Shown here: positions 51,578 to 59,668 of the stretch, piece by piece
Layout of the letters: the number at the start of each line of letters is the position of its first letter
Position numbering within the stretch: position 1 is the first letter of the stretch
Assembly: GCF_009866655.1 (NCBI RefSeq)
Contig: NZ_CP047420.1
Location: 2,418,001-2,482,000, forward strand
Length of the DNA: 64,000 nt
Direction of reading: 5' to 3'
Source of the DNA: Rathayibacter sp. VKM Ac-2804
GTDB lineage: Bacteria; Actinomycetota; Actinomycetes; Actinomycetales; Microbacteriaceae
The notes under the pieces: generated by a model
What the model saw: only the letters and a program-made list of their open reading frames with translations
What the model was told of the DNA's origin: nothing
Database searches by the model: none
Made by a program: the position numbers and the translations under genes

Positions 51578-52612
51578 TCAGGCGGCGACGACTCCGGCGG
51601 GCGACCAGCCGAGGGCCGGGGCGATCGACTCGGCGACGGTCCGCAGCAGGCGCGCGTTGTACTCGACGCCGAGCTGGTTGGGGACCGTGAGCAGGAGGGT
51701 GTCGGCCTCCTGGACGGCGACGTCGGCGGCGAGCTCCTCGGCGAGGCGGTCGGGCTCGCCGGTGTAGCTGCGGCCGAAGCGGGCGCGGACTCCCTCGAGG
51801 GAGGCGACCTGGTCGCGCTCGCCGCGGCCGCCGAAGTAGAGGCGGTCGAGGTCGGTCGTGATCGGGAGGACGCTGCGCGACACCGAGACGCGCGGCGACC
51901 GCTCCCAGCCGGCCTCCGCCCAGGCCGAGCGGTACTCGCGGATCTGCCGCGCCTGGAGCTCGTCGAAGGGGATGCCCTCCTCCTCGAGCAGGAGCGTGGA
52001 GGACTGCAGGTTCATGCCCTGCTCGGCCGCCCAGCGCGCCGTGGCGAAGCTGCCGGCGCCCCACCAGATGCGGTCCTCGAGGCCCGGGGAGCGGGGCTCG
52101 ATCGCGAGCGGGCTCGACATCCCGGTGCGCGCGGGATCGGTCTCGGCGACGGCGGCGCCGGACAGCGCCTCGCGGAAGAGCTGGACCTTGCGGCGCGCGA
52201 GGTCCGCGTCGGTCGTGCCCTCCGAGGGGACGTAGCCGAACGCCTCGGAGCCGCGCAGCGCGGTCTCGGGCGATCCCCGGCTCACGCCGAGCTCGAGCCG
52301 GCCGCCGGAGATGAGGTCGGTCGCGGCCGCCTCCTCCGCCATGTAGAGCGGGTTCTCGTAGCGCATGTCGATGACGCCGGTGCCGATCTCGATCCGGCGG
52401 GTGCGTGCGGCGATCGCGGCCAGGAGCGGGAACGGCGAGGCCAGCTGCGGAGCGAAGTGGTGGACGCGGACGTAGGCGCCGTCGATGCCGATCTCCTCGG
52501 CCGCCTCCGCGAGCTCGATGGTCTGCAGGAGGACGTCGCGCGCAGTGTGCGTCAGCGACCCCTCGACGGACTGGTAGTGGCCGAAGGAGAGGAAGCCGAT
52601 GCGGGAGACCAT
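51578..52612 (-). CDS. LLM class flavin-dependent oxidoreductase
   Basis: 344 residues of the luciferase-like monooxygenase family (TIM barrel using FMN or F420). Typical segments are DGAYVRVHHFAPQLASPFPL, TGVIDMRYENPLYMAEEAA, GRLELGVSRGSPETALRG and FGRSYTGEPDRLAEELAAD. Substrate unknown; the class includes alkanal monooxygenases and F420-dependent enzymes. Single gene, start ATG at 52612. Confidence 0.9.
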   Translation of the reverse strand: MVSRIGFLSFGHYQSVEGSLTHTARDVLLQTIELAEAAEEIGIDGAYVRVHHFAPQLASPFPLLAAIAARTRRIEIGTGVIDMRYENPLYMAEEAAATDLISGGRLELGVSRGSPETALRGSEAFGYVPSEGTTDADLARRKVQLFREALSGAAVAETDPARTGMSSPLAIEPRSPGLEDRIWWGAGSFATARWAAEQGMNLQSSTLLLEEEGIPFDELQARQIREYRSAWAEAGWERSPRVSVSRSVLPITTDLDRLYFGGRGERDQVASLEGVRARFGRSYTGEPDRLAEELAADVAVQEADTLLLTVPNQLGVEYNARLLRTVAESIAPALGWSPAGVVAA

Positions 52613-52681
52613 GCCTGCTCCAGCGTCGGAGGCGCTCCGGCTATTCCCGGCGTCGGAGGACGCGGGGCGCGTCCGTCCGGC

Positions 52682-53329
52682 TCAGCTCGCCTCGAAGTCG
52701 GCGGAGACGGAGGCCGAGACCTCGATGTCCTCCGGCTTCAGCGTCAGCTCCTCCTGCCCCTTGAAGGCCATGGCGCGGCTCATCACGGCCGAGCCGCCCT
52801 CGATCCGGGTGTGCGGGCGCAGCCCCGGCTCGAAGAGCGTGAGCACGCGGGGCTCACCGAGGCCGAGGGCGGAGGCGTAGGCGGCGGCGCGCTCGCGGGC
52901 GTCGCGCACCGCGGCCACCCGCACCTCGCGCTCGGCGCTCGCGCGCCGGGCGGCGGTGACGTCCCAGTCGACCCCGGCGACGGTGATGCCGGGGGCCTCC
53001 GAGACGGAGGAGACCCAGCGCCCGAGGGCGTCGAAGTCCCGGTACTTGACCCGGACGCTCGCGGCGGCGACGTGGAACGGCTCGGTGACGTCGGAGTCCT
53101 TGAGGTACCGCTGGATCGTCGAGACCGAGACCTGATCGGCCGACCACCAGGTCGCCGCGCCGGACGCCTGCTCGGCGCGGGCCTCCTCGCGCACTCGCGC
53201 GTGCAGAGCCGTCACTTCGGCGAGCGCCTGGGAGCGCGAGCGCGACTCGCGGCGGATCTCGAGGCGGACGGTGCCGCGTTCGGCGGGGTGGAAGTGCTGG
53301 GCGATCCCGGCGACGGTGATGGTGACCAT
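52682..53329 (-). CDS. SIMPL (DUF541) domain protein
   Basis: 215 residues. The SIMPL fold is recognisable from the start VTITVAGIAQHFHPAERGTV, the central SADQVSVSTIQRYLKDSDVT and the Ala-rich RERAAAYASALGLGEPRVLT. There is no signal peptide, unlike many family members, so this is a cytoplasmic variant. An in-frame ATG six codons upstream is an alternative start. Function of the family is poorly known. Confidence 0.82.
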   Translation of the reverse strand: MVTITVAGIAQHFHPAERGTVRLEIRRESRSRSQALAEVTALHARVREEARAEQASGAATWWSADQVSVSTIQRYLKDSDVTEPFHVAAASVRVKYRDFDALGRWVSSVSEAPGITVAGVDWDVTAARRASAEREVRVAAVRDARERAAAYASALGLGEPRVLTLFEPGLRPHTRIEGGSAVMSRAMAFKGQEELTLKPEDIEVSASVSADFEAS

Positions 53330-53382
53330 GGCCTCATGGTGCCCCATCGGGCTGCGTCGGAGGTGCGGACCGGAGCCCGGGG

Positions 53383-53676
53383 TCAGCGGTGCAGGCCGAG
53401 GGCGCCGCGGAGGCGGTCGGCGAGCGAGAGCTCGATCGCGAGGTTGCTGAGGAGCTGGTCGCGGTGGGCGCCGCGCGCGGGCGGGACGACGGCGCCGGTG
53501 CGCGGGTCGGTGGTGCCGCGCAGGGCGCGCTCGCAGTCGGCGATCGTCTTCTCGATCAGCTCGAGGCGGCGGGCCAGCCGGTCCGACTGGTAGTGCTCGC
53601 TCGAGATGGGTCCGTCGAAGGGGTGGCGGGTGGTGGGGGTCGTGAGGGTCGCGGTGGCGATTGCTGCTGCACTCAT
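53383..53676 (-). CDS. Small hypothetical protein, 97 residues
   Basis: 97 residues from the ATG at 53676; the longer frame upstream reads as Arg/Pro-rich antisense. The C-terminal part is helical with a regular pattern (SDRLARRLELIEKTIADCER; DQLLSNLAIELSLADRLRGA). No family recognised. Not obviously in an operon with the SIMPL gene 53 bases away. Confidence 0.6.
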   Translation of the reverse strand: MSAAAIATATLTTPTTRHPFDGPISSEHYQSDRLARRLELIEKTIADCERALRGTTDPRTGAVVPPARGAHRDQLLSNLAIELSLADRLRGALGLHR

Positions 53677-53865
53677 GCTGATCCGATCCGTCGGGGCGCG
53701 TGGTGGGCGCCGTTCGTGTGGGACACAGGACAGCACGGGCGTCCGCCACCGGCGAGATCGGTGACACGATGCGCGCAGTGCTGGCACGAATCGTGCAGAT
53801 ACCTGGCGCGATTCGTTTTCCATGGCGCGAATCGTCCTAGCGAGCGGCCGCCGCTCGTCGAGCTC

Positions 53866-55206
53866 TCAGTCGCGGAAGACGACCAGCTGCTCGTTGCCGA
53901 CGATCGCGAGGGTCCGGACGAGGCGGGTGTAGCGCTCGACGAGCTCCTCGACGGCGGCGCCCTGGCCGACCAGCGCGGCGATGCTCTCGGCGGGGAAGAG
54001 CGAGACGATCTCCATCGCGACCGCCCGGCCGTGCTCGAAGGAGAGGGCACGGGCGTACTCCAGGGCACGGGTCAGCTGCGGGCGGTCTCCCTCGGAGGTG
54101 ATCGCCGCGGGATCGGCGTCGGCGGCGTGCGCGAGGACGGCGACGAACACCCGCGCGATCTCGTCGACCCGCAGGGCCCTGACCAGCGTGAGGAGGCGCG
54201 AGGACACCCGCGACACCCCGCGTGCCAGAAGCTCGCCGCTGAGGGCGCGCACCTCGATCACGTCGCCGCCGACGAAGTCGCCGGAGACGCGCTTGATGCC
54301 GGACGCGAACAGGCTCGAGCCGGACGCGATGCTGCGCTCGGCCTCGAGGTTGATCTCGACCCGGCCGCGCGAGGTCGCGACGCCGGAGATCCAGCGCTGC
54401 TCGACCGCGGGGTGGGCGTGCACGGCGCGGACGAGGGTGCCCGGGCCGGGACCGTCGATGGCGCCGAGGATGACCTCGGTCGTGCGGGCACCGGCGATGC
54501 GGGTCGAGACGCCGTTGTGCGCGGCGAGCTCGGCGGCCTTGAGCTTGGAGCGGATGCCGCCGCGGCCCGTCCCGCCCTTCTGCACGCCGATGCCGCGCAG
54601 CTCCGTGATCCCGAGCTCGTCGAGGTGCACGCCCTCCGCGATGCTGCCGGCGAAGACGCCGGGGACGTCGGTGAGCAGCAGCAGCAGATCCGCGCCGAGG
54701 AGCATCGCGAGGCCGCCGGCGACGCCGTCGTTGTCGGAGCCGGCGGAGTCGATGGTGTCGTTGCCGTTGACGATCGGCACGACCCCCGCGTCCAGGGCGT
54801 GACGGATCGCCTCCGCGACGTGCGCCATCTGCCGGGGTGAGGCGAGATCGGACTCGCCGATCAGGATCTGCGCGACGAGCGAGCCGGAGAGCTCGGCCAC
54901 CGAGCGGTAGAAGCCCATCAGCACGGTCTGGCCGACGGCGGCGGCGAGGCGCGGGCTGATCGGGGCGTCCTGCGAGCGGGCGAAGAGCGCGCGACCGGAG
55001 GAGACGGCGCCGGAGGAGACCAGGACGACGTCCCAGCCGAGGGCGCGGGCGCTGAACGCGCTCTCCAGGGCGCTGGCGAGGAGCACCGGGTCCGGCCCGG
55101 ACTGCTTGGTGACCGAGCTCGAGCCCATCTTGACCACGAGGGTCCGCCGCGGCGCCGGGAGGGAGGCGGGGTTCTCGGCGGCGGCGTCGGGCAGGGCGTC
55201 GGACAT
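53866..55206 (-). CDS. Glutamate 5-kinase-like protein with PUA domain and extra tail
   Basis: 446 residues. The amino-acid kinase domain (about 18-265) has VVKMGSSSVTKQSG (phosphate loop), VVLVSSGAVSSGRALF, VPIVNGNDTIDSAGSDNDGV and LLLTDVPGVFAG. A PUA domain follows (about 275-345; RWISGVATSRGRVEINLEAE), as in longer ProB forms. About 90 further residues (LRVDEIARVFVAVLAHAADA and on) have no counterpart in ordinary ProB. No proA is adjacent. It may be the proline-pathway ProB or a paralog with another role. Start at 55206 or 55215 cannot be separated. Confidence 0.72.
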   Translation of the reverse strand: MSDALPDAAAENPASLPAPRRTLVVKMGSSSVTKQSGPDPVLLASALESAFSARALGWDVVLVSSGAVSSGRALFARSQDAPISPRLAAAVGQTVLMGFYRSVAELSGSLVAQILIGESDLASPRQMAHVAEAIRHALDAGVVPIVNGNDTIDSAGSDNDGVAGGLAMLLGADLLLLLTDVPGVFAGSIAEGVHLDELGITELRGIGVQKGGTGRGGIRSKLKAAELAAHNGVSTRIAGARTTEVILGAIDGPGPGTLVRAVHAHPAVEQRWISGVATSRGRVEINLEAERSIASGSSLFASGIKRVSGDFVGGDVIEVRALSGELLARGVSRVSSRLLTLVRALRVDEIARVFVAVLAHAADADPAAITSEGDRPQLTRALEYARALSFEHGRAVAMEIVSLFPAESIAALVGQGAAVEELVERYTRLVRTLAIVGNEQLVVFRD

Positions 55207-55324
55207 GGCTCCCATGGTAGGGGCGCGCTCGCGACGGACCCGCCCGATTTCCCTAGTACTGGTCGGTTTTCGGCGTATCCTTCTCGCGGAGCCGACGAGG
55301 GCTCCCCTTCGGAAGGACGCCCCC

Positions 55325-57136
55325 ATGACATCGACGTCATCCCCCGCCGGCGCACCGCTCGACCAGCAGGTCGACCGCCGCTATCTCGATCCCCTGCGCC
55401 CTGTCGCCGAGCGGGTCGAGATCCTCCTCGGCCAGATGACGCTCGAGGAGAAGGCCGGGCTGTTCTTCCAGACCATGGTCGTGATGGGCGAGGGCGGAGC
55501 GCTCGCCGAGGACGGCGCGTTCGGGCTGCCCTCGACCGCGACGATGGTCCTCGAGAAGCGGATGTCGCACTTCAATCTTCTCGGCGGCGGGACCGCCACG
55601 GCGCGCGAGCTCGCCGAGTGGCACAACCGCGTCCAGGAGATGGCCTCCTCGAGCCGGCTCGGGATCCCCGTGACGCTCTCCACCGATCCGCGCCACTCCT
55701 TCACCGACAACCCCGGCACCGGGGCGCAGGCCGAGGCGTTCTCGCAGTGGCCGGAGCCGCTCGGTCTCGCCGCGATCGGCGACGAGGACCTCGTCGAGCG
55801 CTTCGGCGACATCGCGCGCCAGGAGTACCTCGCCGTCGGCCTGCGCGTGGCGCTGCACCCGCAGATCGACCTGGCGACGGAGTCGCGCTGGGCGCGGCAG
55901 GTCGGCACCTTCGGCGAGGACGCCGAGCTCACCGGGCGGCTCGGCGCCGCCTACATCCGCGGCTTCCAGGGCGAGGCACTCGGGGCGCAGTCGGTCGCGA
56001 CGATGACCAAGCACTTCCCCGGCGGCGGGCCGCAGAAGGACGGGGAGGACCCGCACTTCCCCTACGGCCGCGAGCAGGTCTACCCGGGCGGCAACGCCGA
56101 GTACCACCTGCAGCCCTTCGTGAAGGCCTTCGAGGCGGGCACGAGCCAGATCATGCCCTACTACGGCATGCCGGTCGGGACCGAGCACGAGGAGGTCGGC
56201 TTCGGCTTCAACCGCTCGGTGATCACGGGGCTGCTGCGCGAGCGGTTCGGCTTCGACGGCATCGTCTGCACGGACTGGGGGCTGCTCTCGGACTCGGACA
56301 TCATGGGCGACCACCACGTCGCGCGCGCCTGGGGCGTGGAGCACCTGTCGGTGCCGGAGCGGATGGCGAAGGCCCTCGAGGCCGGTGTCGACCAGTTCGG
56401 CGGCGAGTCGATCCCGGAGACGCTGATCGCCCTGGTGGAGGACGGGACGGTCGCCGAGGAGCGGCTGGACGTGTCCGTGCGGCGGCTGCTGCGGGAGAAG
56501 TTCGTGCTCGGGCTGTTCGACTCGCGCTCGGTCGACGCGGCGGCGGCGGAGGCGGTGGTCGGCTCGGCGGAGTTCCGGTCGGCGGGCGAGGCGGCCCAGC
56601 GCGCGGCGATCACGGTGCTCGCGCACGACGGCGTCCTGCCGGCGCGGCGGGGCCTCCGGCTCTACGTCGAGGGGATCGATCCGGCGGTCGCCGGGGAGTA
56701 CGGCGCCGTCGTCGACACGCCCGACGAGGCGGAGCTCGCGGTGCTCCGGCTGCAGGCGCCCTTCGAGCGGCGTGCGACGGCGTTCGAGAACGTCTTCCAC
56801 GCGGGCTCGCTCGACTTCCCCGACGAGGTCCTCGAGCACGTGCGGACCGTGGCGGCGCAGGTGCCGACGGTCGTCGACGTCTTCCTGGACCGGCCGGCGA
56901 TCCTCACTCCGCTGGTCGATTCCGCCGCGGCGCTGCTCGGCGACTTCGGCGCGTCGGGGGCGGCGGTGCTCGACGTGGTGTTCGGAGTGTCGGAGGCCCG
57001 TGGAACACTGCCGATGGACCTTCCGCGCTCGATGGCCGCGGCGGCGGCCCGGCGGCCGGACGTGCCGTTCGACACCGTGGATCCGCTGTTCCGCTTCGGT
57101 CACGGACTGCGCGTGACAGGGTCCGCGGCGGGGTAG
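55325..57136 (+). CDS. Glycoside hydrolase family 3 protein
   Basis: 603 residues. The N-terminal GH3 barrel contains KHFPGGGPQKDGEDPHFPYG (substrate-binding KH) and the nucleophile Asp in GFDGIVCTDWGLLSDSD. The second domain (from about residue 420) is shorter than in the GH3 at 12673 and no fibronectin-like domain follows. The GGGPQ-x-DGEDPHFPYG block is characteristic of a beta-glucosidase/xylosidase-type subgroup. No signal peptide. The ATG has GGAAGGAC upstream. A hairpin follows the stop. Confidence 0.92.
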   Translation: MTSTSSPAGAPLDQQVDRRYLDPLRPVAERVEILLGQMTLEEKAGLFFQTMVVMGEGGALAEDGAFGLPSTATMVLEKRMSHFNLLGGGTATARELAEWHNRVQEMASSSRLGIPVTLSTDPRHSFTDNPGTGAQAEAFSQWPEPLGLAAIGDEDLVERFGDIARQEYLAVGLRVALHPQIDLATESRWARQVGTFGEDAELTGRLGAAYIRGFQGEALGAQSVATMTKHFPGGGPQKDGEDPHFPYGREQVYPGGNAEYHLQPFVKAFEAGTSQIMPYYGMPVGTEHEEVGFGFNRSVITGLLRERFGFDGIVCTDWGLLSDSDIMGDHHVARAWGVEHLSVPERMAKALEAGVDQFGGESIPETLIALVEDGTVAEERLDVSVRRLLREKFVLGLFDSRSVDAAAAEAVVGSAEFRSAGEAAQRAAITVLAHDGVLPARRGLRLYVEGIDPAVAGEYGAVVDTPDEAELAVLRLQAPFERRATAFENVFHAGSLDFPDEVLEHVRTVAAQVPTVVDVFLDRPAILTPLVDSAAALLGDFGASGAAVLDVVFGVSEARGTLPMDLPRSMAAAAARRPDVPFDTVDPLFRFGHGLRVTGSAAG

Positions 57137-57142
57137 AACGGC

Positions 57143-57180
57143 GGGCCCGGGGCTCCTCCACAGGGGGAGTTCCCGGGCCC
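57143..57180 (+). terminator. Strong hairpin after the GH3 gene
   Basis: GGGCCCGGG (from 57143) pairs with CCCGGGCCC (ending 57180), with additional pairing in between. There is no T run, but the stem should separate the GH3 gene from the mutasome operon. Confidence 0.6.
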
Positions 57181-57223
57181 TCTCCACCGGTCCGGCACCC
57201 GGCGCGGCGGATGTCGGTGGCGA

Positions 57224-57252
57224 TTGACATACTCGAACACATGTTCGAACAT
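57224..57252 (+). promoter_or_regulatory. Mutasome promoter with SOS box
   Basis: TTGACA at 57224-57229 is a perfect -35 box. The palindrome TCGAACACATGTTCGA at 57233-57248 is a perfect actinobacterial SOS box and would cover the spacer and the -10 area (GAACAT, 57247-57252, 17 bases from the -35). LexA bound here must block polymerase; DNA damage would open it. The likely transcription start falls at or next to the ATG at 57259. Confidence 0.88.
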
Positions 57253-57258
57253 GGGTTG

Positions 57259-57993
57259 ATGAGCCCCCCTTCACAGCACCCCTCCCCGGGGGTCGCCGAC
57301 ACCGCGGAACCGCTGCTGCGGCAGCTCGCGTCGGTGAAGGAGCTGCAGTCGCGGATCCGCGACATGCAGGCGACGACGCTCGAGTCGAAGAGCCTGGCGA
57401 CGCTGCCGGCGTTCGCCTCCGTGCTGCCCGGCGGCTCGCTCAAGCAGGGCGCCGCCTACTCGGTCGAGGGCTCGATGAGCCTGGCGATGGGGCTGCTGGC
57501 CGGTCCGTCGTCCGAGGGCTCCTGGTGCGGCGTCGTGGGCGTCCCCGAGTTCGGTGCCGAGGCGGCGGCGGGCCTCGGGATCGACCTCGAGCGGCTCGTG
57601 CTCGTGCCCTCCCCCGCCGAGCACTGGCTGACGGTCACCGCGGCCCTGGTCGACGTCCTCACCGTCGTGCTCACCCGCCCGCCCGCCTCCGTCTCCTCGG
57701 CCGACGTCTCCCGCCTGGGGGCGCGGCTGCGCCAGCGCGGGGCGGCGCTCGTCGTCCTCGGCGAGTGGCCGCAGGCGGAGGCGCGGCTCAGCATCCGCAG
57801 CAGCCGCTGGGAGGGGCTCGGTGCCGGGCACGGCTACCTGCGCACCCGCGAGGCGCTCGTCGACGTCGTCGGCCGCGCCGGGACGCGGGTGCGCACCGTG
57901 CGGATGAGCATGCCCGGCACCGGACGTCCCTTCGGCGTGCTCGGCGGGCCCTCGCGCCTGCAGGAGCGCACCCTGCACGAGCGGGCGGTGTGA
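57259..57993 (+). CDS. ImuA-like mutasome protein
   Basis: 244 residues. It occupies the position of imuA/imuA' in front of imuB and dnaE2. The RecA-like core is partly visible (LPAFASVLPGGSLKQGAAYS, then AAGLGIDLERLVLVPSPAEH and GAALVVLGEWPQAEARLSIR), but the Walker A loop is lost, as in the actinobacterial ImuA' group. I prefer the ATG at 57259; the ATG at 57241 lies inside the SOS box. It probably helps assemble the translesion complex with the beta clamp, ImuB and DnaE2. Confidence 0.82.
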   Translation: MSPPSQHPSPGVADTAEPLLRQLASVKELQSRIRDMQATTLESKSLATLPAFASVLPGGSLKQGAAYSVEGSMSLAMGLLAGPSSEGSWCGVVGVPEFGAEAAAGLGIDLERLVLVPSPAEHWLTVTAALVDVLTVVLTRPPASVSSADVSRLGARLRQRGAALVVLGEWPQAEARLSIRSSRWEGLGAGHGYLRTREALVDVVGRAGTRVRTVRMSMPGTGRPFGVLGGPSRLQERTLHERAV

Positions 57994-57994
57994 G

Positions 57995-59605
57995 ATGAGC
58001 CGTACTGCAGGCGCTCTCGAGCTGCGCCGCACGATCCTCGTCTGGTGCCCCGACTGGCCCCTGCTGGCCGCCGCGGCGGACGCGGGTCTCGACGCGGAGA
58101 CCCCGCTCGCGCTCACCGAGAAGAGCCGGGTGTTCGCCTGCTCCCCCGGAGCGCGGGCCGAGGGTGTGCGGCGCGGGATGCGGATCCGGGAGGCGCAGTC
58201 GCGCTGCACCGGTCTCGCCGTCCTCCCCTACGACCCCGTGCTCGACCACCGCGCCTTCGAGCCGCTCGTCCAGGCGCTGGAGGAGATCACGCCGGGTGTG
58301 CAGCTGATCCGGCCCGGGCTCTGCGCGATCCGCGCCCGAGGGCCGCGCCGCTACTACGGCAGCGAGCAGTCGGCGGCCGAGGCGGTGCTGAGCCGGCTCG
58401 CCGAGCTGGGCGTGCCCCTGGCGCGCGCCGGGATCGCCGACGGCCTCTTCGCCTCCGAGCTCGCGGCCAAGCACTCCGGTACCGCGGTGGCGATCGTGCC
58501 GGCCGGCGAGAGCGCCGCCTTCCTGGCGCCCCTGCCGCTCGACGCGCTCGAGACCGAGGCGGTCGGGGCGGCGCGCACCCGCACGACAGGCAAGGGCGAG
58601 GACCTCATCGCGCTGCTGCGCCGACTGGGCGTGCGGACGCTCGGCGCCTTCGCGCAGCTGCCGCGCGACGACGTCTCCGCGCGCTTCGGCCCCGACGGCG
58701 CACGGGCGCACGTGCTGGCCTCGGGTGCCGAGACCGAGACGGTCGTCCCGCGGCTCCCTCCCGAGCGGCTCGACCGCGTTCTCGAGTTCGAGCCGCCGCT
58801 GGACCGGATCGACCAGGCGGCCTTCGCCTTCCGCGTCCCGGCGGAGGAGTTCGTCGCCGGGCTCACCCGGGCTCAGCTGGTGGCGACCGCGATCAGGATC
58901 GAGGTCGTCAGCGACCGGGGCGAGGTGTCCTCGCGCAGCTGGCTGCACCCGCGCTGGTTCACCCCCGGCGACGTCGTCGACCGCGTGCGCTGGCAGCTCC
59001 AGGGCAACGGTGCCATCGACGCCGGGCTCGGCTCGCCGATCGCGCGGCTGTCGGTCGAGCCGGAGGCGGTCGACGCGATCGGCAATCACGAGCAGGGCCT
59101 CTGGGGCACGGCGCCGGAGGAGCGGGTGCACCACGGCCTCAGCCGCGTGCAGAGCATGCTCGGGCACGAGGCCGTCGTGACCGCGTCGGTGGGCGGGGGC
59201 CGGTCGCTGCGCGACCGCCAGCACCTGATCCCCTGGGGGGACAGGGAGCCGGGCGACGCCCGGCCCCGCGGGCTGCCGTGGCCCGGGGCGCTGCCGCCGC
59301 CCCTGCCGCCCACGGTCTTCGCCGAGCCGGCGGCCGTCCTGGTGCGCGGGCCCCGCGGCGAGACGGTCTCGGTCGACGACCGCGGCTCCCTCACCTCCGT
59401 CCCCGCCTACTTCGCGCCCGGCTCCTCGCAGGCCCGCCTGCAGCCGGTGACGGGCTGGGCCGGCCCCTGGCCGATCGACGAGCGGTGGTGGGACGCCCGC
59501 ACGGCCGTCCGCTACGACCGCTTCCAGGTCGTCGACTCCGACGGCGTCGCCTGGCTGCTGCTCTGCCTCGACGGCGAGTGGGCGGCCGAGGCCCGCTACG
59601 ACTGA
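57995..59605 (+). CDS. imuB: ImuB, inactive Y-family polymerase-like protein
   Basis: 536 residues. The Y-family palm begins LVWCPDWPLLAAAADAG and continues with SRVFACSPGARAEGVRRGMR. Where active DinB polymerases have the catalytic S-x-D-E pair, this protein reads GLCAIRARGPRRYYGSEQ, so the carboxylates are gone, as known for ImuB. The C-terminal half carries the extra ImuB domain. It acts as a hub between beta clamp and DnaE2. The start lies one base after the previous stop codon (TGAGATG). Confidence 0.92.
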   Translation: MSRTAGALELRRTILVWCPDWPLLAAAADAGLDAETPLALTEKSRVFACSPGARAEGVRRGMRIREAQSRCTGLAVLPYDPVLDHRAFEPLVQALEEITPGVQLIRPGLCAIRARGPRRYYGSEQSAAEAVLSRLAELGVPLARAGIADGLFASELAAKHSGTAVAIVPAGESAAFLAPLPLDALETEAVGAARTRTTGKGEDLIALLRRLGVRTLGAFAQLPRDDVSARFGPDGARAHVLASGAETETVVPRLPPERLDRVLEFEPPLDRIDQAAFAFRVPAEEFVAGLTRAQLVATAIRIEVVSDRGEVSSRSWLHPRWFTPGDVVDRVRWQLQGNGAIDAGLGSPIARLSVEPEAVDAIGNHEQGLWGTAPEERVHHGLSRVQSMLGHEAVVTASVGGGRSLRDRQHLIPWGDREPGDARPRGLPWPGALPPPLPPTVFAEPAAVLVRGPRGETVSVDDRGSLTSVPAYFAPGSSQARLQPVTGWAGPWPIDERWWDARTAVRYDRFQVVDSDGVAWLLLCLDGEWAAEARYD

Positions 59606-59668
59606 CTCCCCCGGCCGCCGACGGCCGCGATCCGATCCTCCCGAGCACGACGACCGAAGGAGCCTCCG

